NCBI RefSeq assembly: GCF_015477775.1 | Contig: NZ_JADLQO010000010.1 | Location: 234,915 to 298,914, forward strand | Length of the DNA: 64,000 bases | Source of the DNA: Nocardia abscessus | GTDB taxonomy: Bacteria > Actinomycetota > Actinomycetes > Mycobacteriales > Mycobacteriaceae | Reading direction: 5' to 3' | Shown: piece after piece, positions 16,508-25,849 of the stretch | Layout of the letters: each line of letters opens with the position of its first letter | How positions within the stretch are numbered: position 1 is the stretch's first letter | Position numbers and translations under genes: made by a program | The notes under the pieces: generated by a model | The model's input: the letters and a program-made list of their open reading frames with translations, nothing else | Databases searched by the model: none | Told to the model about the DNA's origin: nothing

Positions 16508-17542
16508 TCAGCGTGTGGTCGCGTAGCGGTTGACGGGGCGGGTCAGGCCGAGGTTGGCGCGCAGCGTCGAACCGGGAATCGGACGGTGCGCGACCCCGGT
16601 GCGCAACAAGGCGGGCAGCACCTCGCGCGCGAGCACGACCAGGTCCTCATCGATTACGGCGAGATGCAGCCGCACCCCATCGAGGTGGGTGCTGAGCTCG
16701 GTCAGAAGATCGGTCAACTTCTCGGCCGGGCCGGAGAACGCCAGTCGGCCGGGGGAACCGGGAATGGCTTCGAAGCGCTCGGCGGCGGGCACGCCGGAAA
16801 CATCAAGGGTGACTTCGACTTCGGCGAAGACCAGCGAATCCCCGGCCGAGTGCGCCGCGGCTCCCGCCTCGACGGAATCGGCCGCGACGAACCGGACGTC
16901 GACCTCGCCTTCGGTACCGAACACCACGGGCCGGCCCTGCGGCGGGCGCGGCACGATAGCCGGTCCCTTCACCGAGAAGGTCTCACCCTGAAAGTCGATG
17001 TAGTGCAGCTTGTTCCGGTCCAGGAAACGGCCGCTGGGGTAGTCGCGTATCACCGCGTCGTCCTCCCAGGAGTCCCACAGCCGACGGGCCACCTCGATCG
17101 AATCGCGTTGCTCGCGCGCCAGATCGGCATCTCCCGCTACCGGCTGACGACCCCACGCCGCGGCTGCGCGCGAGTCGTCGACACGCTCGGCGAGCCATCC
17201 GGCCCGCCCGCGCGAGGCGTAGTCCAGCGACGCCACCTGCGATGCCGTGTGGAACGGCTCGGCGTATGTGGTGGCGACCGCCGGGACCAGGCCGATCGTG
17301 CTGGTGGTGGCCGCCACGAAGGATGCCCGGGTCACCGCATCGATGCGTCCCGGTATCTCGTGCCCTGGCAGGATCGAGTCGGCGAACGTAGCCAGGGTGA
17401 ACCCGGCGTTCTCGGCGGCGGTGACCCGGTCGCGCACGGTGTCGGCGGTGAGCAGGCGATCCGGTGCGTGTGCTGCCCGCCGCCACGCCTCGGGGTGGAA
17501 CCCCTCCCCGTCGAGTTCTACACCGAGCGCGAAAACGCCCAT
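16508..17542 (-). CDS. LLM-class flavin-dependent oxidoreductase
   Basis: A 344-residue luciferase-like protein. The barrel motifs FADSILPGHEIPGRIDAVTRASF and ASRGRAGWLAERVDDS align with NtaA-type enzymes, but it is about 100 residues shorter and keeps the common tail STLRANLGLTRPV. It is the first gene of the two-gene LLM unit, with a weak AGGTG before its ATG. A pair of LLM proteins of unequal length often handles successive oxygenations of one sulfur or nitrogen compound, which I infer here. Confidence 0.87.
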   Translation of the reverse strand: MGVFALGVELDGEGFHPEAWRRAAHAPDRLLTADTVRDRVTAAENAGFTLATFADSILPGHEIPGRIDAVTRASFVAATTSTIGLVPAVATTYAEPFHTASQVASLDYASRGRAGWLAERVDDSRAAAAWGRQPVAGDADLAREQRDSIEVARRLWDSWEDDAVIRDYPSGRFLDRNKLHYIDFQGETFSVKGPAIVPRPPQGRPVVFGTEGEVDVRFVAADSVEAGAAAHSAGDSLVFAEVEVTLDVSGVPAAERFEAIPGSPGRLAFSGPAEKLTDLLTELSTHLDGVRLHLAVIDEDLVVLAREVLPALLRTGVAHRPIPGSTLRANLGLTRPVNRYATTR

Positions 17543-17689
17543 CCGACACCTACTTTCGTCCCGCGAGCCATGGCGCCGCCGTCAGCGGTGGCCCGAGCCG
17601 GGCACGATCCGGCTCCGGGCCACCGCGTGGCGGACCCCTTCCGAGCATGCGCGGCGACGGCAGGAGGGCACATGGTTTGCGTCGCACTG

Positions 17690-17903
17690 ATTCGAAGGTC
17701 GTCGAACGGCCGATACCGCGCCGCGCATCCCGCGCGAATGGCCACCTCGACGATGGAGGAGTCGAGTTCCGCCATGAACCGGCCGGCGAGGATGACCGCG
17801 GGCAGGGCGAGTGACCGCCGTGCTCCCAGCGCGGCGGTGGCGCGGCCGGAGCGTCGGCAGAAGTCGTTGCCGCCGCGGCACCCGGCGATATGGTCTGCGT
17901 CAT
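17690..17903 (-). pseudogene. Relic of an MFS drug-efflux transporter N-terminus
   Basis: An ATG at 17903 opens MTQTISPGAAAATTSADAP, then the frame shifts. In another frame follow LALPAVILAGRFMAELDSSIVEVAI, recognisable as transmembrane helix 1 of EmrB/QacA-type transporters (usual form LDSSIVNVALP). The other 13 helices are absent. It lies directly upstream of the LLM pair and is a decayed fragment of a drug:proton antiporter. The rest of the ~550-bp gap shows no gene. Confidence 0.55.
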
Positions 17904-18020
17904 GCTCCGAGCTTGCGGTGCGGCATGCACCGGCAACAGGAGCCCGCTGACACCGGTCCGGCAGCGTCAGGACGAGCTGGGACGACAACGGAAGACGGTG
18001 CATATTTGGGACATTTCCGG

Positions 18021-18045
18021 CACTGTGTCCAGTGTCACAGACACT
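18021..18045. promoter_or_regulatory. Overlapping palindromes upstream of carboxylic acid reductase
   Basis: CACTG-TGTC-CAGTG (18021-18034) overlaps AGTGTC-ACA-GACACT (18031-18045). Two interlocked inverted repeats about 85 bp before the reductase start look like an operator for a TetR-type repressor. No cognate regulator lies next to it. Confidence 0.55.
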
Positions 18046-18128
18046 TGCGGCGGCTATCACCTGACCGAAGTAATTAGGCGAGCTAACGTGTTGCTAGGAA
18101 GGTGAGTTTCCGGACCAAGGAGGTCGTC

Positions 18129-21100
18129 GTGGAGACCGAAACGCGCCGGGAGCGGCTCATGCGCCGCGTCACGCGGCTGTACGCGGAATACGACGACATC
18201 CGCGACGCGACACCGCGTGCGGACGTCGCCGAGAAGATCCGCGAGCCCGGCACGGGACTCGCGCAGATCATCGAGACGGTCATGGTCGGCTATTCCGACC
18301 GACCGGCCCTGGGGCAGCGCGCGACGGAACTGCGCACCGGCGAATCCGGACGGACGACCCTGACCCTGCTGCCGCGGTTCGACATCATCACCTACGGCGA
18401 GCTGTGGGAACGCGTGCGAACGGTAGCCGCTGTATGGCACGGCGACGGGCGAAACCCGCTGCGGGCGGGCGATTTCGTGGCCATCCTCGGCTTCACCAGC
18501 AGCGACTACACCGCGCTCGACCTGGCCTGCACCCATCTGGGCCTGGTCGCGGTTCCTTTGCAATCCAGTGCACCGGTCGCGCAGCTGACCGCGATCGTCG
18601 CGGAGACCGCGCCGCGGGTGCTCGCCGCGACACCGGAACTGCTCGACGCGGCGGTGACGTGCGCCCTGTCGGAATCCGGGCCCCACCGACTGATCGTCTT
18701 CGATTACCACCCCGGAGACGACGACCAGCGTGCGGCGTTCGAAGCGGCCCGCGCCCGCCTCGCCGACGCGGGTAGTCCGGTGCTGCTCGAATCCCTCGAC
18801 GAGGTGCTCGCGCGAGGCAGGTCGCTGCCGCCCGCACCGCTGTTCGTCGCCGAGCCGGGCGAGGACCCGCTGGCGTTGCTGATCTACACCTCGGGAAGCA
18901 CCGGCACCCCCAAAGGGGCGATGTACACCGAGGGGTTGGTCGCCAAGGGGTGGCTGAACCGTCCCGAGGTCGCCGCGATCAACCTCAACTACATGCCGAT
19001 GAGCCATGTGGCCGGTCGCGGGTCGCTGACCGGCGTGCTGGCGCGCGGCGGCACCGCGTACTTCGCGGCCGAGAGCGATATGTCGACCTTGTTCGACGAC
19101 ATCGCGCTGGCGCGGCCGACCGAGCTGTTCTTCGTTCCGCGGGTGTGCGACATGATCTTCCAGCGCTTCCGGGCCGAGGTGGATCGGCGCGAAGGGCCGG
19201 GCGTCGACCGGGCCGCGCTGGAAGCGGAGGTGAAAACCGAACTGCGCGAGCATTTTCTCGGCGGACGCATGATCATGGCCATCTGCGGTAGCGCTCCGGT
19301 GTCGGCGGAGATGAAATCGTTCGTCGAGTCGGTGCTCGACCTGGAACTGCACGACGGATACGGGTCCACGGAGGCGGGCGGTGTCGTCGTCATCGATGAA
19401 CGGGTGCAGCGGCCGCCGGTGCTCGATTACAAGCTCGCAGACGTCCCTGAACTGGGCTACTTCCGAACAGACAAGCCGCATCCGCGCGGCGAGTTGCTGT
19501 TGAAGAGCGCCACGCTGATCTCCGGGTATTACAAGCGGCCGGAGATCACCGCCGAGATATTCGACGCCGACGGCTTCTACAAGACCGGCGACATCGTCGC
19601 CGAGCTCGCGCCGGATCGCCTGGTCTACGTCGATCGGCGCAACAACGTGCTGAAACTCTCCCAGGGCGAGTTCGTCGCGGTCTCGCGCCTGGAGGCGGTC
19701 TATGCGACCAGTCCGCTGATCCAGCAGATCTTCGTGTACGGCAGCAGCGAACGCGCCTACCTGCTCGCCGTCATCGTGCCCACCGACGAGGTGCTGGGCT
19801 GGAGCGATCCGGAGAAGATGAAGACGGCGCTGAGCGAGTCGCTGCGCCAACTCGCCAGGGACGCCGAACTGCAGTCCTACGAGATTCCCCGCGACTTCCT
19901 GATCGAGTCCGAGCCGTTCACCGCCGCCAACGGATTGCTGTCGGGCATCGGAAAGCTGCTGCGGCCACGCCTGAAAGAGCGGTACGAGCCGCGCCTGCAG
20001 CAGTTGTACGCCGACTTGGCCGCCGGGCAGGCGAACGAACTGCTCGACCTGCGCCGCACCGCGGCCGATCTGCCCGTGCCGGAGACGGTGAGCCGTGCGG
20101 TGAAAGCCGTACTGGGCTGTGCGGACTCCGATCTGCGTTCCGACGCGCATTTCACCGATCTCGGTGGCGATTCGCTCGCGGCGCTGTCGCTGTCGAACCT
20201 GCTGCACGAGATATTCGAGATCGAGGTGCCGGTGTCGGTGGTGATCAGTCCGGCGAACGATCTGCGCGAGATAGCGGATTACATTGCGACCGAGCGTGAC
20301 TCGGGCGGCCGTGGCGGCGCCACGTACACCACCGTGCACGGTGACGGCCCACAGGTCCGCGCTGCCGATCTGACCCTCGATAAGTTCCTCGACGCACGCA
20401 CACTCGCCGAGGCGTCGAGCCTGCCGCGCGCCTCCGTTACCGCGCGCACCGTGCTGCTCACCGGCGCGAACGGTTACCTCGGCCGCTTCCTGTGCTTGGA
20501 GTGGCTGCGGCGGATGCACGACAGCGGCGGCACACTCGTCTGCCTGGTCCGGGGCTCCGACGCGGATGCGGCGCGCAAGCGTCTCGACAGCGCCTTCGAC
20601 TCCGGGGACCCCACGCTGATCCAGGAGTACCGGGAGCTGGCCGCCGCGCATCTCGAGGTGATCCCCGGCGATATCGGGGAGCCGAACCTCGGCTTGGACG
20701 ATCAGACGTGGCGGCGGCTGGCCGAACGCGTCGACCTGATCGTGCATCCGGCCGCACTGGTCAACCACGTACTGCCGTATCGGCAGCTCTTCGGTCCGAA
20801 CGTGGTGGGCACCGCCGAGCTGATCCGTCTGGCGCTCACCACGCGGCTCAAGCCGTTCACCTATTTGTCGACCGTCGCCGTGGCCTCGCAGATCGATCCC
20901 GCCGTCTTCACCGAGGACGGCGACATTCGCGCGATCAGCCCGGTGCGCGCAGTGGACGACAGTTACGCCAACGGCTACGGCAACAGCAAGTGGGCGGGGG
21001 AGGTGCTGCTGCGCGAAGCCAACGACCTGTGCGGCCTGCCCGTCGCGGTGTTCCGCTCCGACATGATCCTCGCCGACAGCCGCTACGCCGGTCAGCTCAA

Positions 21101-21635
21101 CGTGCCGGACATGTTCACCCGTCTCCTGCTGAGCCTGATGGCCACGGGGATCGCGCCGTTCTCCTTCTACCGCACCGACGCCGACGGCAAACGTTCCCGC
21201 GCCCACTACGACGGCCTGCCTGTCGATTTCACCGCGGCGGCGATCACCGTCCTCGGCGCGGCGGCCGAAACGGGTTTCCGCAGTTTCGATGTGCTCAACC
21301 CGCACGACGACGGCCGCTCGCTCGACGAGTTCGTCGAGTGGTTGATCGCCGCGGGTCACCGGATCGAGCGGATCGCCGACTACGACGAATGGTTCACCCG
21401 GTTCGAGACCGCGCTGCGGACGCTACCGGAGCGGCAGCGCCAGGCTTCTGTGCTGCCGCTACTGCACGCCTATCGGCGACCGGCGCCGCCTGTCCGCGGC
21501 TCGGTGCTGTCCGCGGACAAGTTCCGCGCTGCCGTCGGAGCCGTGAAAATCGGCGTCGACCACGACATTCCGCAGATCTCGCAACACCTCATCGAGAAAT
21601 ACGCCACGGACCTGAAACTGCGCGGTCTGCTCTAG
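18129..21635 (+). CDS. car: Carboxylic acid reductase (ATP/NADPH-dependent)
   Basis: A 1168-residue three-domain enzyme, strongly like Nocardia iowensis Car (from memory). An AMP-binding domain (~1-640, core YTSGSTGTPKGA near 252-263) adenylates the acid. A carrier domain has phosphopantetheine Ser682 in LGGDSLAAL. A reductase domain from ~770 has GANGYLGRF and the catalytic Tyr950/Lys954 (GYGNSKW). It reduces aromatic and aliphatic acids to aldehydes and needs a PPTase encoded elsewhere. I chose GTG 18129 because GGAGG precedes it; an in-frame GTG at 18102 is possible. It is monocistronic and converges on a sulfatase gene three bases away. Confidence 0.97.
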   Translation: METETRRERLMRRVTRLYAEYDDIRDATPRADVAEKIREPGTGLAQIIETVMVGYSDRPALGQRATELRTGESGRTTLTLLPRFDIITYGELWERVRTVAAVWHGDGRNPLRAGDFVAILGFTSSDYTALDLACTHLGLVAVPLQSSAPVAQLTAIVAETAPRVLAATPELLDAAVTCALSESGPHRLIVFDYHPGDDDQRAAFEAARARLADAGSPVLLESLDEVLARGRSLPPAPLFVAEPGEDPLALLIYTSGSTGTPKGAMYTEGLVAKGWLNRPEVAAINLNYMPMSHVAGRGSLTGVLARGGTAYFAAESDMSTLFDDIALARPTELFFVPRVCDMIFQRFRAEVDRREGPGVDRAALEAEVKTELREHFLGGRMIMAICGSAPVSAEMKSFVESVLDLELHDGYGSTEAGGVVVIDERVQRPPVLDYKLADVPELGYFRTDKPHPRGELLLKSATLISGYYKRPEITAEIFDADGFYKTGDIVAELAPDRLVYVDRRNNVLKLSQGEFVAVSRLEAVYATSPLIQQIFVYGSSERAYLLAVIVPTDEVLGWSDPEKMKTALSESLRQLARDAELQSYEIPRDFLIESEPFTAANGLLSGIGKLLRPRLKERYEPRLQQLYADLAAGQANELLDLRRTAADLPVPETVSRAVKAVLGCADSDLRSDAHFTDLGGDSLAALSLSNLLHEIFEIEVPVSVVISPANDLREIADYIATERDSGGRGGATYTTVHGDGPQVRAADLTLDKFLDARTLAEASSLPRASVTARTVLLTGANGYLGRFLCLEWLRRMHDSGGTLVCLVRGSDADAARKRLDSAFDSGDPTLIQEYRELAAAHLEVIPGDIGEPNLGLDDQTWRRLAERVDLIVHPAALVNHVLPYRQLFGPNVVGTAELIRLALTTRLKPFTYLSTVAVASQIDPAVFTEDGDIRAISPVRAVDDSYANGYGNSKWAGEVLLREANDLCGLPVAVFRSDMILADSRYAGQLNVPDMFTRLLLSLMATGIAPFSFYRTDADGKRSRAHYDGLPVDFTAAAITVLGAAAETGFRSFDVLNPHDDGRSLDEFVEWLIAAGHRIERIADYDEWFTRFETALRTLPERQRQASVLPLLHAYRRPAPPVRGSVLSADKFRAAVGAVKIGVDHDIPQISQHLIEKYATDLKLRGLL

Positions 21636-21638
21636 GCG

Positions 21639-23303
21639 CTAGGACGGTCTCGGCACGGCGTCCAGCAGGGCATGGCCGATCCGTTCGGCTTGGATCAGGA
21701 TGTTCGTCTGCGCCGAGATGTAGTCGCCGATGCCCTCCTCCTGGGCGGCCCGCAGATAGGGCGGCAGCGGCTGCTGGATCTCGGTGCGGATGACGTTGTC
21801 GAGCAGCGATTCCATCTCGCCGCGCAACGGGTTTCCGGTCGCGGCCTGGTTGTCGAGTTCGAGCCGGCCACCGTCGGTGCTGTAGTCGTAGAGTTCGAAT
21901 TCCTGTTCGCGAGCCGAATCGATCTGGATTCGGCCGTGCACCCACTGGGAATAGGAGGCGAACTTCGCGTCGGGGGTGCGCACCATCGCGACGTGACCGG
22001 GGGCGTTCTGGTTGAACAGGATCGCGGCTTCCTCGATCGAAGACTCGTCGGTGGTGTGCGCGACCCAGGGTCTGCCCGCGGCGCTCGCATTGCGGCAGAG
22101 CGACGCGATATCGAGTCGCCCGGTGAGGTGTTCGTAGCGCCCGTCGCTGCGCCAGCCATTGCCGCCGGTGCCGATGGTGAGCAGCAGCGGGGTGAAATCG
22201 ACGCTGGAGGTGAGCTGGTCTCGGGTGCTCGTGCCCTCGACGGGACTGAGATAGCCGCGTGGATCGTGCACGTAGAGCGGAACTCGCAGCGCCTCGTCGT
22301 AGGCGGCGCCGCCTTTTCCGTGCAGGCCGTGTGAACCCGCGTAATCGCCGTGGTCGGAGGTGAAGACGATGACGGTGTTGGCGGCCACGTCGGGACGGGA
22401 ATTCAAAGTGTCCAGCACACGGCCGATCTGGATATCGACTTGTTGCTGAGCCCACAGGTACAGATTGCGCATATCGATCCAGGCGTGCATCGCCTCGGGT
22501 GTGCCGTAGGGCGCCGCTCCGAACGCCACCGCGGAGACCTCGACCAGCGCCATTTGCAAACGTGGCTTTTTCGACAGCTGTTCGAGGGATTCGAAGTTGG
22601 GTGGCAGCTCGTTCATCCATCGCGGGATGTCGGCGTTGAATTGGTCGCGGCGGGTCCAGCGTGGCCACCATTGGATGTCGTGTGGGTTGACCAGTGACAC
22701 CGTCGTGCACCAGGGAGCGGTGCCGGAATCGTTGTGGAACCAGTCGGCGAATTGGTCGACGATCTTCGGATCCGCTTGCAGCCCTTGGCCGGGTGCGCCG
22801 TTGGGCGACGGATAGGTGCCGCCGTGGAAGCCGTAGGCCTCGAGCGCGCCGGGGGTGCGATCGGGATAGCTGCCGAGATGCCATTTGCCCCAGTATGTGG
22901 TGTCGTAGCCGTGGTCTCGCAACATTGATCCCCAGGTCGGGAACAGCGGTGTCAACGTCGACTCCGACACGACCATCACGCCGGTCTGCTGGGAGTAGAG
23001 GCCGGTCAGTAAGCAGCCGCGCGCCGGTGTGCAGTCGTTGGCCGCGGTGTAGTGATTCTCGAACGACACACTGCCGTGGCGGATCCGCGCGATGTTCGGC
23101 AAGACGGTGTCCAACGTCTGCTGATCGGGGAACCACACCGGCGTCCGCATCTCGTCCACGATGATCACCAGGATGTTCGGCTTGTCCGGATCGGTGTCCG
23201 CCCGCGCCTTGCCCGGGGTGGCGCCGGCCGAAACGGCGGCCGCGGCCGTCGCCGAGGTGGCCGCACTGGTCAGAAAGCCCCTGCGAGTGAACGAGCTCGG
23301 CAA
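21639..23303 (-). CDS. Tat-exported sulfatase (formylglycine-dependent)
   Basis: A 554-residue alkaline-phosphatase-superfamily sulfatase. The N-terminus has a Tat signal (TRRGFLTSAATSATAAAAV, cleavage near ARAD at 33-36). The metal site starts NILVIIVDEMR, and the maturation motif is C91-T-P-A-R95, so Cys91 should become formylglycine. HGDYAGSHGLHGKGG is the later metal-binding segment. It would hydrolyse sulfate esters outside the membrane. It stands alone, tail-to-tail with carboxylic acid reductase. The natural substrate is unknown; choline-sulfate or aryl-sulfate types are both possible. Confidence 0.92.
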   Translation of the reverse strand: MPSSFTRRGFLTSAATSATAAAAVSAGATPGKARADTDPDKPNILVIIVDEMRTPVWFPDQQTLDTVLPNIARIRHGSVSFENHYTAANDCTPARGCLLTGLYSQQTGVMVVSESTLTPLFPTWGSMLRDHGYDTTYWGKWHLGSYPDRTPGALEAYGFHGGTYPSPNGAPGQGLQADPKIVDQFADWFHNDSGTAPWCTTVSLVNPHDIQWWPRWTRRDQFNADIPRWMNELPPNFESLEQLSKKPRLQMALVEVSAVAFGAAPYGTPEAMHAWIDMRNLYLWAQQQVDIQIGRVLDTLNSRPDVAANTVIVFTSDHGDYAGSHGLHGKGGAAYDEALRVPLYVHDPRGYLSPVEGTSTRDQLTSSVDFTPLLLTIGTGGNGWRSDGRYEHLTGRLDIASLCRNASAAGRPWVAHTTDESSIEEAAILFNQNAPGHVAMVRTPDAKFASYSQWVHGRIQIDSAREQEFELYDYSTDGGRLELDNQAATGNPLRGEMESLLDNVIRTEIQQPLPPYLRAAQEEGIGDYISAQTNILIQAERIGHALLDAVPRPS

Positions 23304-23494
23304 TGTTCCTCCACGAATGAGTGATGTTCGTCGGTCGAATGGAACGCGGAGAATCTCGGTGCTGTCACCGTAGCGTCGGCCGGCGCGCGGTCGCGGGCGT
23401 CCGGTGTGGACACGCCGTCGCCATATGAGCTGGTCGAGTGATCACACCGACGGTGGGCGCGGCCTCCGGTACGGCACGAAGTGTCGCGAGCGTG

Positions 23495-24184
23495 CTAGGG
23501 CAGCCCGACGAGGTCGGCCATCACGTTCATGTGGTGGTGGAAGTAGTCGGCGCCGGCATCGATGGTTCCGTTCAGGCGGCCGAAGATTTCGAAGTTGATC
23601 AGGCCGAACAGCTGGGTCCAGCCCACGAAGACGCGCGACAGCACGTCCTCGGACAGGTCGGAGGACTGCTGCTGTTCGATGAGGCGGCGCAGGTCGGCGT
23701 GGACGGGTGCGGGCAGCTGGGTCGAAAGCGGCGGCGGAGTCAGCTTTTCCGCACCCGCCTGCGCGATGGCGACGAGCCGGAAGACCACGGCGGCGGCAGG
23801 GGCCACGGTGTCCTCGGGTGCGGAGTATCCGGGCACGGGACTGCCGTAGAGCAGGCCGTATTCGGCAGGATGGGCCAGGGCCCAGTCCCGCACGGACGAG
23901 CACACCGCCATCCACCGGCCGCGCAGATCGGTGGCGGGCGGCTTCGCGTCGGCGGCTTCGGCTGCGACGGCGAGCGACCCGTACGCCTCCAGGATCAAGG
24001 CGGTGAGCAGGTCGTCCCGGCTCGGGAAATACCGGTAGAGCGCGGACGCGACGATGCCCATATCGCGCGCGACCCCACGCAGGGACAGGTTCGCACCGTC
24101 CACCGCCAGTCGTTTGCGGGCGGTGGCCTTGATCTCCTCGATCATCTCGGAGCGGACGCGGGCCCGGAGGGAATGAGCGGACAT
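23495..24184 (-). CDS. TetR-family regulator divergent from an epimerase gene
   Basis: A 229-residue TetR protein from ATG 24184. The HTH (ARKRLAVDGANLSLRGVARDMGIVASALYRYF) spans ~20-55, and the C-terminal domain is of the TetR_C_33-like type (DWALAHPAEYGLLYGSPVPGY). An in-frame upstream extension is antisense to the neighbour and rejected. Two GAAC-N3-GTTC palindromes lie in the divergent intergenic region, one 53 bp above this start. It most likely represses itself and the epimerase. Confidence 0.92.
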   Translation of the reverse strand: MSAHSLRARVRSEMIEEIKATARKRLAVDGANLSLRGVARDMGIVASALYRYFPSRDDLLTALILEAYGSLAVAAEAADAKPPATDLRGRWMAVCSSVRDWALAHPAEYGLLYGSPVPGYSAPEDTVAPAAAVVFRLVAIAQAGAEKLTPPPLSTQLPAPVHADLRRLIEQQQSSDLSEDVLSRVFVGWTQLFGLINFEIFGRLNGTIDAGADYFHHHMNVMADLVGLP

Positions 24185-24236
24185 ATCGCCAGTGTAGGGA
24201 ACGGGTGATGCTCCGGAGAACGGAAGCAACTTTTGT

Positions 24237-24247
24237 GAACACCGTTC
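24237..24247. promoter_or_regulatory. Operator palindrome 1 of the TetR/epimerase pair
   Basis: GAAC-ACC-GTTC, immediately before the TTGACT -35-like box. It shares its arms with the second palindrome 53 bp away. Confidence 0.6.
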
Positions 24248-24277
24248 TTGACTGGGATCATCGTTCCGTTCTACAGT
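24248..24277 (+). promoter_or_regulatory. Promoter of the epimerase gene
   Basis: TTGACT, 18 bp, then TACAGT resemble -35 and -10 boxes pointing to the epimerase. It is flanked on both sides by GAAC-N3-GTTC palindromes, so a repressor bound there would block it. Confidence 0.5.
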
Positions 24278-24289
24278 GGGATCGACCAA

Positions 24290-24300
24290 GAACACTGTTC
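24290..24300. promoter_or_regulatory. Operator palindrome 2 of the TetR/epimerase pair
   Basis: GAAC-ACT-GTTC within CAAGAACACTGTTCTCG. It lies just downstream of the -10-like box, 33 bp before the epimerase start. Confidence 0.6.
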
Positions 24301-24332
24301 TCGAAGTTGAACACCCGACAGGATGGATTGTT

Positions 24333-25274
24333 ATGTCCCTGTACGTCGTCATCGGAGCAGGCCCCGTGGGATCGGCGACCGCTGAATTGCTCGCCGCGCG
24401 TGGCGCCCAGGTGCGCGTGATCACCCGGCGCGGTATCGGCCCGGATCACCCGCTGATCGAGCGCGTCGCCGCCGACGCCACCGACGCCGCGGCATTGACT
24501 CGGCATTGCACGGGCGCGGACGTCGTTTTCCAGTGCGCTCAGCCGCCCTATCACCGCTGGGCGACCGACTTTCCGCCGCTGGCCGCCGCCGCGCTGCAAG
24601 CGGCCGAGTCGACCGGCGCCGCGCTGCTCAGTGTCGGAAACCTCTACGGCTACGGGCAGGTCGACGGACCGATCAGCGAGCGGCACCCGCTGCGCCCCAA
24701 CAGTGTGAAGGGTCGGGTGCGTGCGGAATTGTGGGGCGAGGCGCTGGCCGCGCACCAGGCGGGCCGCGTCCGCGTCGCCGAAGTGCGCGGATCGGACTAC
24801 CTCGGCGCGGGAGCGAAATCGGCGTTCACCATGGTGGCGCTGCCTGCCGTGCTCTCGGGCCGCCGCGCGCTGTTCCCCGCCGATCCGGACGCCGTGCACA
24901 GCTGGACCGACGTCACCGACACCGCCCGCACCCTGGTCGCGGTCGCCGACGACGAAAACGCGTGGGGCCGGGCATGGCACACGCCGACCGCGCCGCCGGT
25001 CTCCGTGCGCGAGCTGGCCGGGCTCGCGGCGACGGTCGCGGACGCGCCCGCCGCGCGCGTGAGTCGGATGCCTGCCGTAATGCTTTGGGCCGCAGGTCTT
25101 TTCGATCCCAACGCCCGCGAGATGCGTGAGCTGCGCTACCAGTTCGATCGACCGTTCGTGCTCGACTCCTCCGCCGCGACCGCGGCCTTCGGTATCGAGC
25201 CGACACCGACCGCGGAGTCCTTGCGCGCCACGATCACTGCCCTGCGTGCGGAAGAAGCCACATCTGTCGGCTGA
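24333..25274 (+). CDS. NAD(P)-binding NAD-dependent epimerase/dehydratase family protein
   Basis: A 313-residue extended-SDR protein from the ATG with AGGA upstream. The cofactor motif GAGPVGSATAELLAARG opens it. The mid-domain SVGNLYGYGQVDGPISERHPLRP and the SWTDVTDTARTL segment are typical of sugar-nucleotide-epimerase-like reductases. The catalytic YxxxK is not obvious (the expected Tyr region reads KGRVRAELW), so catalysis may differ or be lost. It is controlled with the divergent TetR. It is probably a stress- or substrate-inducible oxidoreductase; substrate unknown. Confidence 0.85.
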   Translation: MSLYVVIGAGPVGSATAELLAARGAQVRVITRRGIGPDHPLIERVAADATDAAALTRHCTGADVVFQCAQPPYHRWATDFPPLAAAALQAAESTGAALLSVGNLYGYGQVDGPISERHPLRPNSVKGRVRAELWGEALAAHQAGRVRVAEVRGSDYLGAGAKSAFTMVALPAVLSGRRALFPADPDAVHSWTDVTDTARTLVAVADDENAWGRAWHTPTAPPVSVRELAGLAATVADAPAARVSRMPAVMLWAAGLFDPNAREMRELRYQFDRPFVLDSSAATAAFGIEPTPTAESLRATITALRAEEATSVG

Positions 25275-25439
25275 ACCATGCCGGGCGGGCAGGTCGGCGA
25301 CCCGTGATGCCGGGCAGTGGTGGCGGGTGCCGCCCGTCGCGGCCGGATAGGTGGTGTCGGTGACGCGCTCCTTCGTAGCGGTGCTGCCGCACCCTTCCCG
25401 AGCCCAGGCACCGTTGGCGACTCGAAACCGACGTCGCCG

Positions 25440-25784
25440 CTATGCGGGCAAGTGGCCGTAGCCGAAGATGTTGATGAAGTAGTTGCCCGGAATCAGTTGG
25501 TTCATCGCGTGCCACTGTCCCGTCGGGTCGCGCTGGTAGTAGCTCACCGGCAGCGAACCGACGTCGTAGCAAACGATGCCTGCGGTGCCGAACGGGCTCC
25601 AATAGGTGCTCGCACCTGGGCGACCGGGTTCGAGCGGGGTCGTGAACAGGTGACTGCACGGGGTGATGCTCGGTTCGTAGATCGAGGGCGCGGCCGCCGC
25701 CGTCGGCGCGAGGCCTGCCACGCAGATACCGCCCCATCCCGCACACACCGCCGCGGTCAACGCACGAGGGAGAAGTCGTCCCAT
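25440..25784 (-). CDS. Small secreted hypothetical protein
   Basis: A 114-residue protein from ATG 25784 (GGAG nine bases upstream). Residues 1-31 form a Sec signal peptide (MGRLLPRALTAAV, then hydrophobic, then APTAAAAPS). The mature part is ~80 residues with two cysteines (ITPCSHLF and GIVCYDVG) that could form a disulfide, plus many aromatic residues (STYWSPFG, SYYQRD, NYFINIFGYG). No domain recognised. It looks like the small exported proteins common in Nocardia and Mycobacterium. It appears monocistronic. Confidence 0.75.
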   Translation of the reverse strand: MGRLLPRALTAAVCAGWGGICVAGLAPTAAAAPSIYEPSITPCSHLFTTPLEPGRPGASTYWSPFGTAGIVCYDVGSLPVSYYQRDPTGQWHAMNQLIPGNYFINIFGYGHLPA

Positions 25785-25849
25785 ATCGGTTCTCCTCAAC
25801 TATTCCGATCGGCAACAGTGAGCACACGATAGCGACTGAAAGTGGCGGG

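Noticed and set aside
18057..21359. 1100-residue open frame on the minus strand
   Set aside because: It lies wholly antisense to carboxylic acid reductase, is low-complexity Arg/Gly/His-rich, and has no recognisable motif; it is a GC-bias shadow.
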